Under the pieces are notes generated by a model. The model had not been told where the DNA came from, searched no databases, and worked only from the letters and a program-made list of their open reading frames with translations. Both the position numbers and the translations under genes were made by a program. From the NCBI RefSeq assembly GCF_003967355.1, contig NZ_BIFH01000017.1, positions 395,065 through 459,064 of the forward strand: DNA of 64,000 nucleotides, written 5' to 3'. This document shows positions 1 to 8,421 of this stretch, piece by piece; position 1 is the first letter of the stretch; each line of letters opens with the position of its first letter. The stretch comes from Embleya hyalina (GTDB lineage: Bacteria; Actinomycetota; Actinomycetes; Streptomycetales; Streptomycetaceae).

Positions 1-1
1 C

Positions 2-1102
2 GAGGTGCGCGCGATCCTGGACGCGGGCCGCTACCGCGCCACGAGCGAGCCGAGGGATCTGGGCGGCTACGACATCGCGGTGATCACCGTGCCCACGCCG
101 CTGCGCGAGGGCGTACCGGACCTGAGCTACATCGAGGAGTGCGCCCGCACGCTCGCGCGGTATCTGCGCCCGGGCGCGTGCGTGGTGCTCGAATCGACCA
201 CCTACCCGGGCACCACCGAGGAGTTGGTCGGCCCGATCCTGGAGGAGGGCTCGGGGCTGACCGCGGGCCGCGACTTCCACCTGGGCTACAGCCCGGAGCG
301 GATCGACCCGGGCAATCCGACCTGGAACCTGGTCAACACCCCGAAGGTGGTGTCGGGGGTGGACGCCGCCTCGCTCGCGGTGGTGGAGGGCTTCTACGGC
401 TCGCTGGTCGAGCGGGTGGTGCCGGTGTCCTCGCCCAAGGAGGCCGAACTGGTCAAGCTGATCGAGAACACCTTCCGGCACGTGAACATCGCGCTCGTCA
501 ACGAGGTCGCGATGTTCGCCCACGACCTGGGCATCGACGTGTGGGAGGCGATCGACGCCTGCTCCACCAAGCCGTTCGGGTTCCTGCGCTTCACGCCGGG
601 TCCCGGGGTCGGCGGGCACTGCCTGCCGATCGACCCGTCGTACCTGTCCTGGCGGGTGCAGCGCGCGCTCGGACAGAGCTTTCGTTTCGTGGAGTTGGCC
701 AACGACGTCAACAACCACATGCCCGACTACGTGATCCGCCGACTCACCGCCGCGTTCAACACCCGGCGGCGCTCGGTCAACGGCTCGCACGTGTTGCTGG
801 TGGGGCTCGCGTACAAGAAGAACACCGGCGACGCCCGGGAGTCGCCGTCGACGCACGTGGCCCGACTGCTGCTGAACCTGGGTGCCGAGGTCACCGCCGC
901 GGATCCGCACGTGGAGCAGTCCCAGGTGGTGGACGCGCGGTTGCGGCGGGTGGAGTTGACGCCGGAGACGGTCGCCGCGGCCGACGCGGTCGTCCTGCTC
1001 GTCGACCACGACGACATGGACCTGGAGTTGCTGCGCACCGCCGACTACGTGCTCGACTGTCGTCGGGTGCTCGGCGCGGGGCCCAACATCGAGGTGTTGT
1101 AG
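2..1102 (+). CDS. UDP-N-acetyl-sugar 6-dehydrogenase (WecC/WbpA-like), 5' truncated by the window edge
   Basis: This is the C-terminal 366 or so residues of a nucleotide-sugar dehydrogenase. The family oxidises the C6 hydroxyl of UDP-GlcNAc or UDP-ManNAc to a carboxylate with two NAD+. Visible motifs are YSPERIDPG, the central-domain segment around KLIENTFRHVNIA, and the catalytic-cysteine motif GGHCLPIDPSYL; the C-terminal nucleotide-binding domain begins near VLLVGLAYKKNTGD. The N-terminal Rossmann GxGxxG lies before base 1, so the true start is outside the window. YSPERIDPG resembles the UDP-GlcNAc/ManNAc group more than UDP-glucose dehydrogenase. It faces the minus-strand sugar operon at 1728-8421 and would supply the uronic acid for it. 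A hairpin follows the stop. The family is secure; the substrate is inferred. Confidence 0.9.
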   Translation, partial: EVRAILDAGRYRATSEPRDLGGYDIAVITVPTPLREGVPDLSYIEECARTLARYLRPGACVVLESTTYPGTTEELVGPILEEGSGLTAGRDFHLGYSPERIDPGNPTWNLVNTPKVVSGVDAASLAVVEGFYGSLVERVVPVSSPKEAELVKLIENTFRHVNIALVNEVAMFAHDLGIDVWEAIDACSTKPFGFLRFTPGPGVGGHCLPIDPSYLSWRVQRALGQSFRFVELANDVNNHMPDYVIRRLTAAFNTRRRSVNGSHVLLVGLAYKKNTGDARESPSTHVARLLLNLGAEVTAADPHVEQSQVVDARLRRVELTPETVAAADAVVLLVDHDDMDLELLRTADYVLDCRRVLGAGPNIEVL

Positions 1103-1118
1103 GCCGATCGCGGCCGGC

Positions 1119-1151
1119 GCGCGGTGGTCGGGGGTGTCGACCACCGTGCGC
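1119..1151 (+). terminator. Hairpin after the sugar dehydrogenase
   Basis: A GC-rich inverted repeat starts 17 bases after the dehydrogenase stop. CGGTGGTCG pairs with CGACCACCG around a short G-rich loop, and the stem can extend at its base. There is no T-run, as is usual for actinobacterial terminators. Confidence 0.5.
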
Positions 1152-1200
1152 CGCTCCGGCCCGTCCCGGGCCCCTGCGGCCCGTTCCCGTCGGTCCCGCC

Positions 1201-1356
1201 CTACCTGTATTCGATGATCTTCGTCTTGTGCCCGGTGGCCTTGGTGTGCGCCTTGGCCGCCACCTGTGCCGCGTCCTTCGACCGGTACCGCTGGCGCGCG
1301 CCGTCCGACTTCGACGGACAACCGCCTTCTTGGCAAAGCCATCCCCAGGTACTCAT
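1201..1356 (-). CDS. Small conserved-looking hypothetical protein (51 aa)
   Basis: This short ORF begins MSTWGWLCQEGG and ends THKATGHKTKIIEYR. The ATG at 1356 has a clear GGAGG six bases upstream, which favours translation over chance. An upstream in-frame start at 1425 lacks such a site. The peptide is basic, has two cysteines near its N-terminus and no membrane segment. I do not recognise a family. It stands alone between the convergent ends of the dehydrogenase and the MBL-Rieske gene, beside an unusually AT-rich stretch. Confidence 0.5.
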   Translation of the reverse strand: MSTWGWLCQEGGCPSKSDGARQRYRSKDAAQVAAKAHTKATGHKTKIIEYR

Positions 1357-1727
1357 GGACAACCTCCAGACATCACGGGCGCCATTCCCGTCCCGACGCA
1401 GGACACGAATGACTTGGACGGCCACACCGCAGCACCTGCGGCCGCCGTGCGACCGACACTCGACACGTCATGACACGCTCGTGACGGAACCCGGACGTTC
1501 CGGAGAAAAACGTTTTCCTTTTGAATGCTTACCGCTTCGCTATCGACATACAAAGGATGCAATACCGCGATCAATGATCTTTTCTGCCTATTACGACGAA
1601 AGAGTGGTACCGGGTAGCTCGCCGGGGTGACGGCACACAAGGCGCGGCGGTCGATTGCCGATAGGCGCGACACGTTATGTCAACCGGATCGCCTCGAACG
1701 CGCGCCCTCGCCGCCCGGCGGCGAATG
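1357..1727. other. 371 bp without a supported gene; contains an AT-rich patch
   Basis: No ORF with a good start or recognisable product is seen. Bases of about 1500-1620 are strikingly AT-rich compared with the rest of the window (runs such as gaaaaacgttttcctttt). The patch could hold the promoter of the small gene at 1201-1356, or be foreign DNA left by an insertion. Confidence 0.4.
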
Positions 1728-3290
1728 TCACGGATCCGGGACATCCGGACCGGCACGATCGACGCCGCCGGCCGGGCCGACACGCAGCGGCACCGTCCCG
1801 CCCGAGACGCACTCCCCGGTGTCCAGCCGCCACTTCCAGTGGTGTCGAGGGCACTCCAGCACGCCCGCCTCGATGTCCGCGTGCGACAGGTCCTCGCCGG
1901 CGTGCGGACAAAAGCGCTGCATCCGCACCCCGCACCGCTCGATCGACTCGCCGCGCGCGGCCGATTCGCGTTCCCTGACCATCTGCATGGTCTGCGCCGG
2001 GTGTTCGCCGTAGCGCAGCAGGCTCATCAGGGTCAGGTCGAACACGTCCGGATCGCGGGCCAGGCCGAGCCGCATGGACAGCAGCGCCTCCTCCCAGCCC
2101 ACCTCGCCGTCCACGATCGCGCGCAGCGCCCGCTGCGGCACCTCGATCGTGTAGGCGGGATCGACGGGTTCGTCCTCGAACACGATGTCGCCGGCGATCC
2201 GGCCCAGCCGCACCGACCACGAACCGCCGTCCGAGGTCAGTCGCACGTCCTTGCGCCACTCGCCGAGGAAGCGCTTGTTCCAGCTCTGCAACCGGGCGAG
2301 GTAGGCGTCCAGTTCGGCGGGCGTCACCGGCTCGAAGGGCGGCTCGGCGTACGCCCGCCACTCCTGCTCGCGGCGGTCCCGGTAGGCGCTCAGGTAGGCG
2401 TCGGTGCGCCAGTGCGCCGACGGGCCGCTCGGCGCCGCGAGGTCGTCGCCCGGCGCCGCCTCGATCACCCGCACCCTCGGGCAGGCCGCCGCGAAGTCGG
2501 CCGCGAACGCCTCCCACAGCGGGAAGATGGTCTCGTCGCGGTCGTTGTACCGGGCCAGTTCCGGGTCCAGGAACACCGGCGGGCCGGCCGAGGGCAGATA
2601 GGACCGCGCACCGGTCAGCCGGACCTTGCGCACGAGCGTGTCGAACAGGTCCGAGCGCACCTCGGCGGTCTTCTTGCGCTGCACCTCATCGGGATACGCG
2701 TACGCGTTCGGGTACCACATCGCGCCGGAGAACTGGGCGGACAACAGGTCGATCTCGTCCGGGAGTTCGCCGAGCGGGGTGTTGCAGTCGTTGAGGTCGA
2801 GGAAGCGGTATCCGTCGAGGTCGACGAGCAGCCCGCTGTCCTCCTTGTGGCTGGTGTCGAGGAACATCGTCAGGGTCAGCCCGGGCACCGGCGTGAACGA
2901 CTCGCGGTGGCCGAGCACCACCTGCTCGCGGAACCCGAGCGCGGTCATCCGCCGGACCAGCGACTTGGACCGGTAGCGGGGCAGCACCACGGTGACGCCC
3001 CGGTCCAGCCGGTCCAGCAGCCGCTCGTCGAAGTGGTCCTCGTGCAGGTGCGAGAGGTAGAGGAGGTCGGGTCGGCCGGCGACCACCTCCGGCAGCAGTT
3101 CGCGGTTGTCGGGGAAGGGGAACCACGAGCCGAGGAAGGCGGGGTGGAACCACGGGTCGATCAGCAGCGAGACGCCGGCGTGCGCGACCACGAAGCCCGC
3201 GTGGCCGAGATAGCGGATCGTGCCGGGCGCCGGCGGGCGGGGCCTCGGGGCGACCGGCCCCGGCCGGCGGCGGTCGGACCCGGGCGTCAC
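1728..3290 (-). CDS. MBL-fold plus C-terminal Rieske protein, NamH/CMAH-type N-acyl sugar hydroxylase
   Basis: A 520-residue two-domain protein. Residues about 24-400 are a metallo-beta-lactamase-like domain with the metal motif SHLHEDHFD (His81, His83, Asp85, His86). The C-terminal Rieske domain binds a 2Fe-2S cluster through Cys461-x-His463 and Cys480-x2-His483 (CPH...CPRHHWKW). Segments such as DGYRFLDLNDCNTPLGELP and RLGLARDPDVFD recall vertebrate CMP-Neu5Ac hydroxylase, but there the Rieske domain is N-terminal. As I recall, mycobacterial NamH (UDP-MurNAc to UDP-MurNGlyc) has about this length and this domain order. The GTG at 3290 overlaps the upstream aminotransferase stop by four bases (GTGA), so it is the last gene of the sugar operon. 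It probably hydroxylates an N-acetyl group to N-glycolyl; whether on UDP-MurNAc or on the sugar made here is unknown. Confidence 0.8.
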   Translation of the reverse strand: MTPGSDRRRPGPVAPRPRPPAPGTIRYLGHAGFVVAHAGVSLLIDPWFHPAFLGSWFPFPDNRELLPEVVAGRPDLLYLSHLHEDHFDERLLDRLDRGVTVVLPRYRSKSLVRRMTALGFREQVVLGHRESFTPVPGLTLTMFLDTSHKEDSGLLVDLDGYRFLDLNDCNTPLGELPDEIDLLSAQFSGAMWYPNAYAYPDEVQRKKTAEVRSDLFDTLVRKVRLTGARSYLPSAGPPVFLDPELARYNDRDETIFPLWEAFAADFAAACPRVRVIEAAPGDDLAAPSGPSAHWRTDAYLSAYRDRREQEWRAYAEPPFEPVTPAELDAYLARLQSWNKRFLGEWRKDVRLTSDGGSWSVRLGRIAGDIVFEDEPVDPAYTIEVPQRALRAIVDGEVGWEEALLSMRLGLARDPDVFDLTLMSLLRYGEHPAQTMQMVRERESAARGESIERCGVRMQRFCPHAGEDLSHADIEAGVLECPRHHWKWRLDTGECVSGGTVPLRVGPAGGVDRAGPDVPDP

Positions 3291-4423
3291 AGCCGGCTCA
3301 GCGCTCCCGCGAGCACCTCCGCGACGCGCTCCTGCTGCCCGGCGGTAAGCTGCGGGTACAGCGGCAGCGAGAGCAACTCCTCGGCGGCCCGCTCGGCGAC
3401 CGGGAAGTCGCCTCGGGCGTGGCCCAGTTCGGCGAACGCGGGTTGCAGGTGCACCGGCACCGGATAGTGCACGCCGGCGCCGACGCCCGCCTCGTTCAGC
3501 AGCGCGAGCACCTTGTCCCGCTCGGGCACCCGGACCGCGTACAGGTGCCACACGTGCTCGTTGCCGGGCGCGGTCCGGGGCAGCCGTACACCCTCGATAC
3601 CGGCCAGCAGCGTGTCGTAGCGCGCCGCCGCCGCCCGCCGCCGCACGTTCCAGTCGGCCAGCCGGCGCAGCTTCGCGCGCAGCACCACGGCCTGGATGGT
3701 GTCCAGGCGCGAGTTGAACCCGAGCCTGGTGTGCACGTACTTGCGCGAGGAGCCGTGGTCGCGCAACTCGCGCAGTATTCGCGCGTGTTCCTCGTTGCCG
3801 GTGCACACCGCGCCGCCGTCGCCGTACGCGCCCAGGTTCTTGCCCGGGTAGAAGCTGGTGGCCGCGATGGCGTCCGGACCCCACGCGCCGGGGGCCACGC
3901 CGTCCTGGGTGGCGCCCTGGCACTGCGCGGCGTCCTCGACCAGGAACACCCCGCGCGCCTTCGCCAGCGCCCGCAGCGCGCCCATCGGGGCCAGTTGCCC
4001 GTTCAGGTGCACCGGCAGCAGGGCGCGGGCCCCCGACGGGTCGCCCAGCGCCTCGGCGGCCCGCTGCGGGTCGAGCAGGAGGTGGTCCTCGTCCACGTCG
4101 GCCAACACCGGCCGCGCGCCCGCCCGGACCACCGCCTCCGCGGTCGCCACGAACGTGTTGGCGGGCACCACCACACCCTCGCCCGCGCCGACCCCGAGCA
4201 CCCGCAGCGCCAGCTCCACCGCGTCGGTGCCGTTGGCCACGCCCACGCAGTGCGCGGCACCGGTGAACGCGGCGAACTCGGCCTCGAATTCCGCCACATC
4301 GGGGCCGCCCACGAACGCGCAGGTGTCCAGGACCCGGGCGATGCCGGCCGCCACCTCGGTCGCCACCTCGGCGTGCGCGGCGGCCAGATCCACCAGCGGG
4401 ATCCGGTTCGGCTCAGCACTCAT
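3287..4423 (-). CDS. DegT/DnrJ/EryC1/StrS aminotransferase (second of the cluster)
   Basis: A 378-residue fold-type I PLP enzyme that aminates keto-sugar nucleotides, usually with glutamate as donor. It opens with the family signature IPLVDLAAAHAEV. FVGGPDVAEFEAEFAAF and GVANGTDAVELALRVLG follow, then VEDAAQCQGA (the Asp binds the PLP ring nitrogen). The Schiff-base lysine is in SFYPGKNLGAYGDGG. The ATG at 4423 has GGGGAG upstream; an in-frame GTG at 4438 would place this site inside the gene. The start overlaps the acyltransferase end by 11 bases and the stop overlaps the MBL-Rieske start by 4, so the genes are translationally coupled. The GKNLGAYGDGG form is common in enzymes making 3-amino sugars (WlbC/WbpE-like), which suits a uronic-acid pathway. 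The exact substrate is inferred. Confidence 0.9.
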   Translation of the reverse strand: MSAEPNRIPLVDLAAAHAEVATEVAAGIARVLDTCAFVGGPDVAEFEAEFAAFTGAAHCVGVANGTDAVELALRVLGVGAGEGVVVPANTFVATAEAVVRAGARPVLADVDEDHLLLDPQRAAEALGDPSGARALLPVHLNGQLAPMGALRALAKARGVFLVEDAAQCQGATQDGVAPGAWGPDAIAATSFYPGKNLGAYGDGGAVCTGNEEHARILRELRDHGSSRKYVHTRLGFNSRLDTIQAVVLRAKLRRLADWNVRRRAAAARYDTLLAGIEGVRLPRTAPGNEHVWHLYAVRVPERDKVLALLNEAGVGAGVHYPVPVHLQPAFAELGHARGDFPVAERAAEELLSLPLYPQLTAGQQERVAEVLAGALSRL

Positions 4424-5123
4424 GCGTGTCTCCCCCACCTCGTCGCTCCGATTCGGCGAGGTCCGGCGCCGCGCGCAGTCGGCGTGCCGGCACCCCCGCC
4501 CACACCTCGGCCGGCGGCACGTCCCGCGTCACGACCGAGCCCATCCCCACCAGTGATCGGGCGCCGATCACCCGGTGCTCGCGCACCAGCGCACCGGCCC
4601 CCAGGTACGCCTCCCGGCCCACCACGACCCCGCCGGCCAGCCGCACTCCCGCGGCCAGCGTGGCGAACTCGCCCACGTCGTCGTCGTGGGTCAACACCAC
4701 CTGCGGCATGGTGTGCGCGTGCGCGCCGACCCGGACCCCGGTGGTCAACACCGTCTGCGCCATCAACACCACGCCGGGGCCCACCTCGCAGGTCCGCGGG
4801 ACCACCGCGCTCGTGTGCACCAGGGTGGCCCAGCGGTCGACCGGCAGCCCGAGCCGGGCCACCACCCGCGACCGGCTCCACCAGTGCGCCGGGCTGCCCG
4901 TGCACACCACCACGAGGGCGTCCGGCCACTTGTGCACCGCGTCGGCCCCGCCGAGCACCGGCACGCCGTCCACCTCGGTGTCCCGCCGGGCCGGGTCGTC
5001 GTCCAGGAAGCCGAGCAGCCGCCATCCCGAACTCCCGCGCGGGGCACGAAAGTCCGGCAGCGCGGCGGCGACCTCCCGGGCGAAACCCCCGGCGCCGACG
5101 AGGAGCAGATCGCGAAAGGACAC
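4413..5123 (-). CDS. NeuD/PglD-type sugar O/N-acyltransferase (left-handed beta-helix)
   Basis: A 236-residue protein with an N-terminal Rossmann-like pocket (LLLVGAGGFAREVAAAL) and a C-terminal hexapeptide-repeat helix, the layout of the NeuD/PglD family that transfers acetyl groups from acetyl-CoA to amino sugars. Hexapeptide periodicity shows in VGPGVVLMAQTVLTTGVRVG, GVVVGREAYLGAGALV and SLVGMGSVVTRDVPPAEVW. The GTG start at 5123 shares one base with the stop of the upstream aminotransferase (TAGTG), and the 3' end overlaps the next gene by 11 bases. It probably acylates the amino group installed by one of the flanking aminotransferases. Confidence 0.85.
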   Translation of the reverse strand: MSFRDLLLVGAGGFAREVAAALPDFRAPRGSSGWRLLGFLDDDPARRDTEVDGVPVLGGADAVHKWPDALVVVCTGSPAHWWSRSRVVARLGLPVDRWATLVHTSAVVPRTCEVGPGVVLMAQTVLTTGVRVGAHAHTMPQVVLTHDDDVGEFATLAAGVRLAGGVVVGREAYLGAGALVREHRVIGARSLVGMGSVVTRDVPPAEVWAGVPARRLRAAPDLAESERRGGGDTHEC

Positions 5124-6286
5124 TAGACGGCCGCCCGCACGCCCGCCGCCGCCCGCACCGCGGCGACCACCCGGTCCTGCTGCGCCTCGGTCAGCTCGTG
5201 GAACAGCGGCAGGATCAGCGAATCGCGGGTCAGCCGCTCGGTGACGGGCAGCGGTACGTGCTCGACATCGGCGTAGGCGGGCTCCAGGTGCGCCGCCATG
5301 ATCCCGCGCCGGGCGGAGATGCCGGCCCGGGCCAACCCGCCGAGCAGTTCGTCGCGCGACATCGGGAAGTCCTCGGGCAGCAGTACCCAGAACGCCTGGA
5401 AGTTGGTCAGCCCGTACGCGGGATCCGCGGCCGTCTCCAGGCCCGCCACATCGGCCAGCGACTCCCGGTATCGGGCGGCCAATTCCCGCCGCCGCTCGAC
5501 CATCGCGGCGAGCCTGCCGAGCTGCACCAGGCCGATCGCCGCCTGCACGTCGGTCATCCGGTAGTTGAAGCCCAGTTCGTCGTAGCTCTCCACCACCGGC
5601 GCCCCACCCGCCCGGTCCGCCGCGTCCCGATCGGCCGCGCTCACACTCATCCCGTGCTCGCGCAGCCGGCGCAACCGCGGCGCGTGGCCCGCGCGTGCCA
5701 GCGTGAGCATGCCGCCCTCGCCCGTGGTCAGCAGCTTGCGCGGGTGGAACGAGAAGGTCGCGGACATCGCCCCCGCGCCGACGGGCCGGCCCTTGTAGGT
5801 CGAACCCGCCGCACAGGCGGCGTCCTCCACCACCACGATGCCCCGGTGGTCCACCAGGGCCCGCATCGCGTCCAGGTCGGCCGGGATGCCGCCCTGGTCG
5901 ACCAGGATCACCGCCCGCGTGGCCGAGGTCAGCACCGGCTCGACGGTGTCCGGGGACAGGTTGCCGGTGGCCCGCTCGACGTCGGCGAACACCGGGCGCG
6001 CGCCCACGTAGCGCACCGCGTTGGCGGTGGCCACGAAGGACAACGAGGGCACCACCACCTCGTCTCCCGGCCCCACCCCGGCGTTGATCAGCGCCAGGTG
6101 CAGCGCGGTGGTACACGAGGACACCGCGATCGCCTCCGCCACCCCCAGACGGTCCGCGAAGGCCCGCTCGAAGGCCGCCACCCGAGGTCCCTGGGCCACC
6201 CACCCGGAGCGCACCGCGTCGGCCGCCGCGGCCGCCTCCTCGTCGCCCATCCAGGGCCGCATCACCGGAATTCGTTCCATGCCCAT
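5123..6286 (-). CDS. DegT/DnrJ/EryC1/StrS aminotransferase (first of the cluster)
   Basis: A 387-residue PLP-dependent sugar aminotransferase starting MGMERIPVMRPWMGDEE. The family features are AVSSCTTALHLALINAGVG for cofactor binding, VVVEDAACAAGSTYKG, and the lysine in FSFHPRKLLTTGEGGML. The HPRK(x)-type lysine site resembles ArnB/PglE enzymes acting on 4-keto sugars, while the second aminotransferase has a PGKN-type site, so the two probably act at different carbons. The ATG at 6286 is preceded by GGGAGG five bases upstream. The gene lies 97 bp after the epimerase and overlaps the acyltransferase by one base. Confidence 0.9.
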   Translation of the reverse strand: MGMERIPVMRPWMGDEEAAAAADAVRSGWVAQGPRVAAFERAFADRLGVAEAIAVSSCTTALHLALINAGVGPGDEVVVPSLSFVATANAVRYVGARPVFADVERATGNLSPDTVEPVLTSATRAVILVDQGGIPADLDAMRALVDHRGIVVVEDAACAAGSTYKGRPVGAGAMSATFSFHPRKLLTTGEGGMLTLARAGHAPRLRRLREHGMSVSAADRDAADRAGGAPVVESYDELGFNYRMTDVQAAIGLVQLGRLAAMVERRRELAARYRESLADVAGLETAADPAYGLTNFQAFWVLLPEDFPMSRDELLGGLARAGISARRGIMAAHLEPAYADVEHVPLPVTERLTRDSLILPLFHELTEAQQDRVVAAVRAAAGVRAAV

Positions 6287-6382
6287 CGTGTCCTCCCCCA
6301 GCCCCGTCCGCGCCGAACCCTTGACCCAGCTCCGCGTGTCCATGCCCGAGCCGCACCGAACTCCCGCGGTGCGCCCATCGGT

Positions 6383-7351
6383 TCAGACCGCGTCCCGCCA
6401 CCACGCCACCAGTCGGCGCAGCCCCTCGTCGATGTCCACCTCGGCGGTGAAGCCCAACTCCCGTGCCGCCTTGGTGGTATCGGCCAGCCGCCGGGTCACC
6501 CCGCCACTGGCCCGGGCCGGGCCGTACTCGATGCCGAGGTGCTCGGCGCCCATCACCACCAGCAGCCGCTCGGCCAGCGCGCCCAGCGAAGTCTCGCTCC
6601 CGGACGCGATGTTGAACACCTCACCGCTCGCATCCGCCCGCGCGGCCAGGAGATTGGCGCGCGCGATGTCGTCGGTGTACACGAAGTCCATGGTCTGCAG
6701 GCCGTCGCCGAAGATCAACGGGGGCTCCCCCTTGCCGATCCGCTCCATCCAGCGGATCAACACCTCGGTGTACAGGCCGTGTACGTCCATCCGGGGGCCG
6801 TAGACGTTGAAGTAGCGCAGCGCCACGTAGTCCAGGCCGTACATCGCCCGGAAGCTGCGCAGCAGGCCCTCGTTGAACAGCTTGGCCGCGCCGTAGAGCG
6901 TGTCGTTGTCGTACGGGTGGTGCACCTCGGTGGTCGGGAAGTGCTCGGCCAGCCCGTACACGGACGCGGAGGAGGACGTGACCACCTTGCGCACGTCGGC
7001 CGCGACCGCCGCCTCCATCACGTCGTAGGTGCCGTCCACCAGCACTTCGAGGGCGAGCCTGGGCTCCTCGACGCACTGCGTGATCCGGATCGCGGCCAGG
7101 TGGAACAACACGTCGACGCCCGGCGTCAGCCGGGCCAGCAACGCCCGGTCGCGGATGTCGCCGTCCACCAGCTCGACCCGCTCGTCGGCCAACGCCCGGG
7201 CCAGGTTGCCCCGGTGACCCCGGGTCAGGTTGTCGAGCACGACCACCTTGGCCGCGCCCGCGTCGAGGAGGCGGTCCACGATGGTGGATCCGATGGTCCC
7301 GGCCCCGCCGGTGACCAGGCAGTGCGATCCGGCGATCTCGACACTCGTCAC
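6383..7351 (-). CDS. NAD-dependent epimerase/dehydratase (extended SDR)
   Basis: A 322-residue extended short-chain dehydrogenase acting on nucleotide sugars. The NAD-binding motif is VTGGAGTIGSTIVDRLL, with the basic/acidic stretch VVVLDNLTRG after it. The catalytic Ser is in TSSSASVYG and the Tyr-x3-Lys is YGAAKLFNEG. The sugar-site motif RYFNVYGPRMD is typical of UDP-GlcNAc/UDP-Glc 4-epimerases and related dehydratases. GTG at 7351 overlaps the oxidoreductase stop by four bases (GTGA) and has GGGGGA upstream. In this operon it could be a C4-epimerase or supply a 4-keto intermediate for one aminotransferase; the sequence alone does not decide. Confidence 0.88.
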   Translation of the reverse strand: MTSVEIAGSHCLVTGGAGTIGSTIVDRLLDAGAAKVVVLDNLTRGHRGNLARALADERVELVDGDIRDRALLARLTPGVDVLFHLAAIRITQCVEEPRLALEVLVDGTYDVMEAAVAADVRKVVTSSSASVYGLAEHFPTTEVHHPYDNDTLYGAAKLFNEGLLRSFRAMYGLDYVALRYFNVYGPRMDVHGLYTEVLIRWMERIGKGEPPLIFGDGLQTMDFVYTDDIARANLLAARADASGEVFNIASGSETSLGALAERLLVVMGAEHLGIEYGPARASGGVTRRLADTTKAARELGFTAEVDIDEGLRRLVAWWRDAV

Positions 7352-8421
7352 GATTGTTCCCCCACGGCGACGGCGACGCCGCCCAGTTCCAGGCTGCGCG
7401 AGGCGGCCTCCAACAGTTCCAGTACCCGCAGTCCCGCCCGCCCGTCGGTGAGCGCGGGGCGGGCCGCGCCGATCGCCTCGGCGAACTCGGCCATCACCGC
7501 GCGCAGCGCCTCGCGTTCGGGCAGCGCGGGCAGAACCACGTCGCCCATCCGGTAGGAGATCAGCTTCTCCCGGCGGGCGTCGTGGTCGAGCGTGGTGTCC
7601 TCGATCCGGTCCACCCCCTTGTCGTGCACCTGGAGCCGGGCCGCCGGGTTGGTGTCGTCCCACACCAGCGTGCGCCGCGAGCCGCCGATGATGGTGGTGC
7701 GGACCTTGGTCGGCGAGAGCCAGTTGACGTGCACGTGCGCGATGGCGCCGTTGCTCAGCCGCAGCACCAGGTAGGCCAGACAGGCCCGGCCGGTGCCCAG
7801 CGGGTCCGCGCCGTGCGCGGACACCGACACCGGGCGCACCCCCGGCGGCAGGATGAAGTCCAGGATGGACAGGTCGTGCGGCGCGAGGTCCCACAACACG
7901 TCCACGTCGGGCTGCACCAGCCCGAGGTTGATCCGGACCGAGTCGAAGAAGCGGATGTCGCCCAACTCGCCGCCGTGGATCATCTCGCGGATGTGCCGGA
8001 CCACCGGCATGTAGCAGAACGTGTGATCGCACATCAGGGTCAGCCCGGTGCGCTCGGCCAGTTCGACGAGCTTGACCGCCTCGGCGTACGCGGCCGTGAT
8101 CGGCTTCTCGACCAGGACGTGTTTGCCCGCCTCCAGGGCCGCCGCGACCAGTTCGAAGTGCGTCGCGGCCGGTGTCGCGATGGCGACGGCCTGCACGGCC
8201 GGGTCCGCGAGCACGTCCCGATACGACGTGCTCACCCGGACCGTGCTGTAGTCGCCCAGGACCGCTCGGGCCCGTGCCTCGTCGAGGTCACACAGCCACT
8301 CCACCCGCAGCGCCGGCGTGGCCTGCGCGTTGCGGATCAGATTGGGACCCCAGTAGCCGGCCCCTATGACGGCCAGCCCGATGGGCCGACCGGATCCGGA
8401 ACCAGATCCGGAATTCGACAT
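7348..8421 (-). CDS. Gfo/Idh/MocA family NAD(P)-dependent oxidoreductase (WlbA-like)
   Basis: A 357-residue oxidoreductase with the N-terminal Rossmann motif LAVIGAGYWGPNLIRN and the family-diagnostic GKHVLVEKPIT. In lipopolysaccharide uronic-acid pathways WlbA/WbpB oxidises C3 of UDP-GlcNAc-uronic acid before transamination. That role fits the 6-dehydrogenase, aminotransferases and acyltransferase here. The ATG at 8421 has GGGGAG about 13 bases upstream, rather far. A Ser-Gly repeat (SNSGSGSGSG) forms a flexible N-terminus. It is the first gene of the operon, transcribed away from the deaminase gene at 8712 across about 290 bp. Confidence 0.88.
   Translation of the reverse strand: MSNSGSGSGSGRPIGLAVIGAGYWGPNLIRNAQATPALRVEWLCDLDEARARAVLGDYSTVRVSTSYRDVLADPAVQAVAIATPAATHFELVAAALEAGKHVLVEKPITAAYAEAVKLVELAERTGLTLMCDHTFCYMPVVRHIREMIHGGELGDIRFFDSVRINLGLVQPDVDVLWDLAPHDLSILDFILPPGVRPVSVSAHGADPLGTGRACLAYLVLRLSNGAIAHVHVNWLSPTKVRTTIIGGSRRTLVWDDTNPAARLQVHDKGVDRIEDTTLDHDARREKLISYRMGDVVLPALPEREALRAVMAEFAEAIGAARPALTDGRAGLRVLELLEAASRSLELGGVAVAVGEQS

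Noticed and set aside
3419-7555. 1378-codon plus-strand open frame across the sugar operon
   Set aside because: It is antisense to four well-supported sugar genes. The Arg/His/Gln-rich composition is what a GC-rich shadow frame gives.
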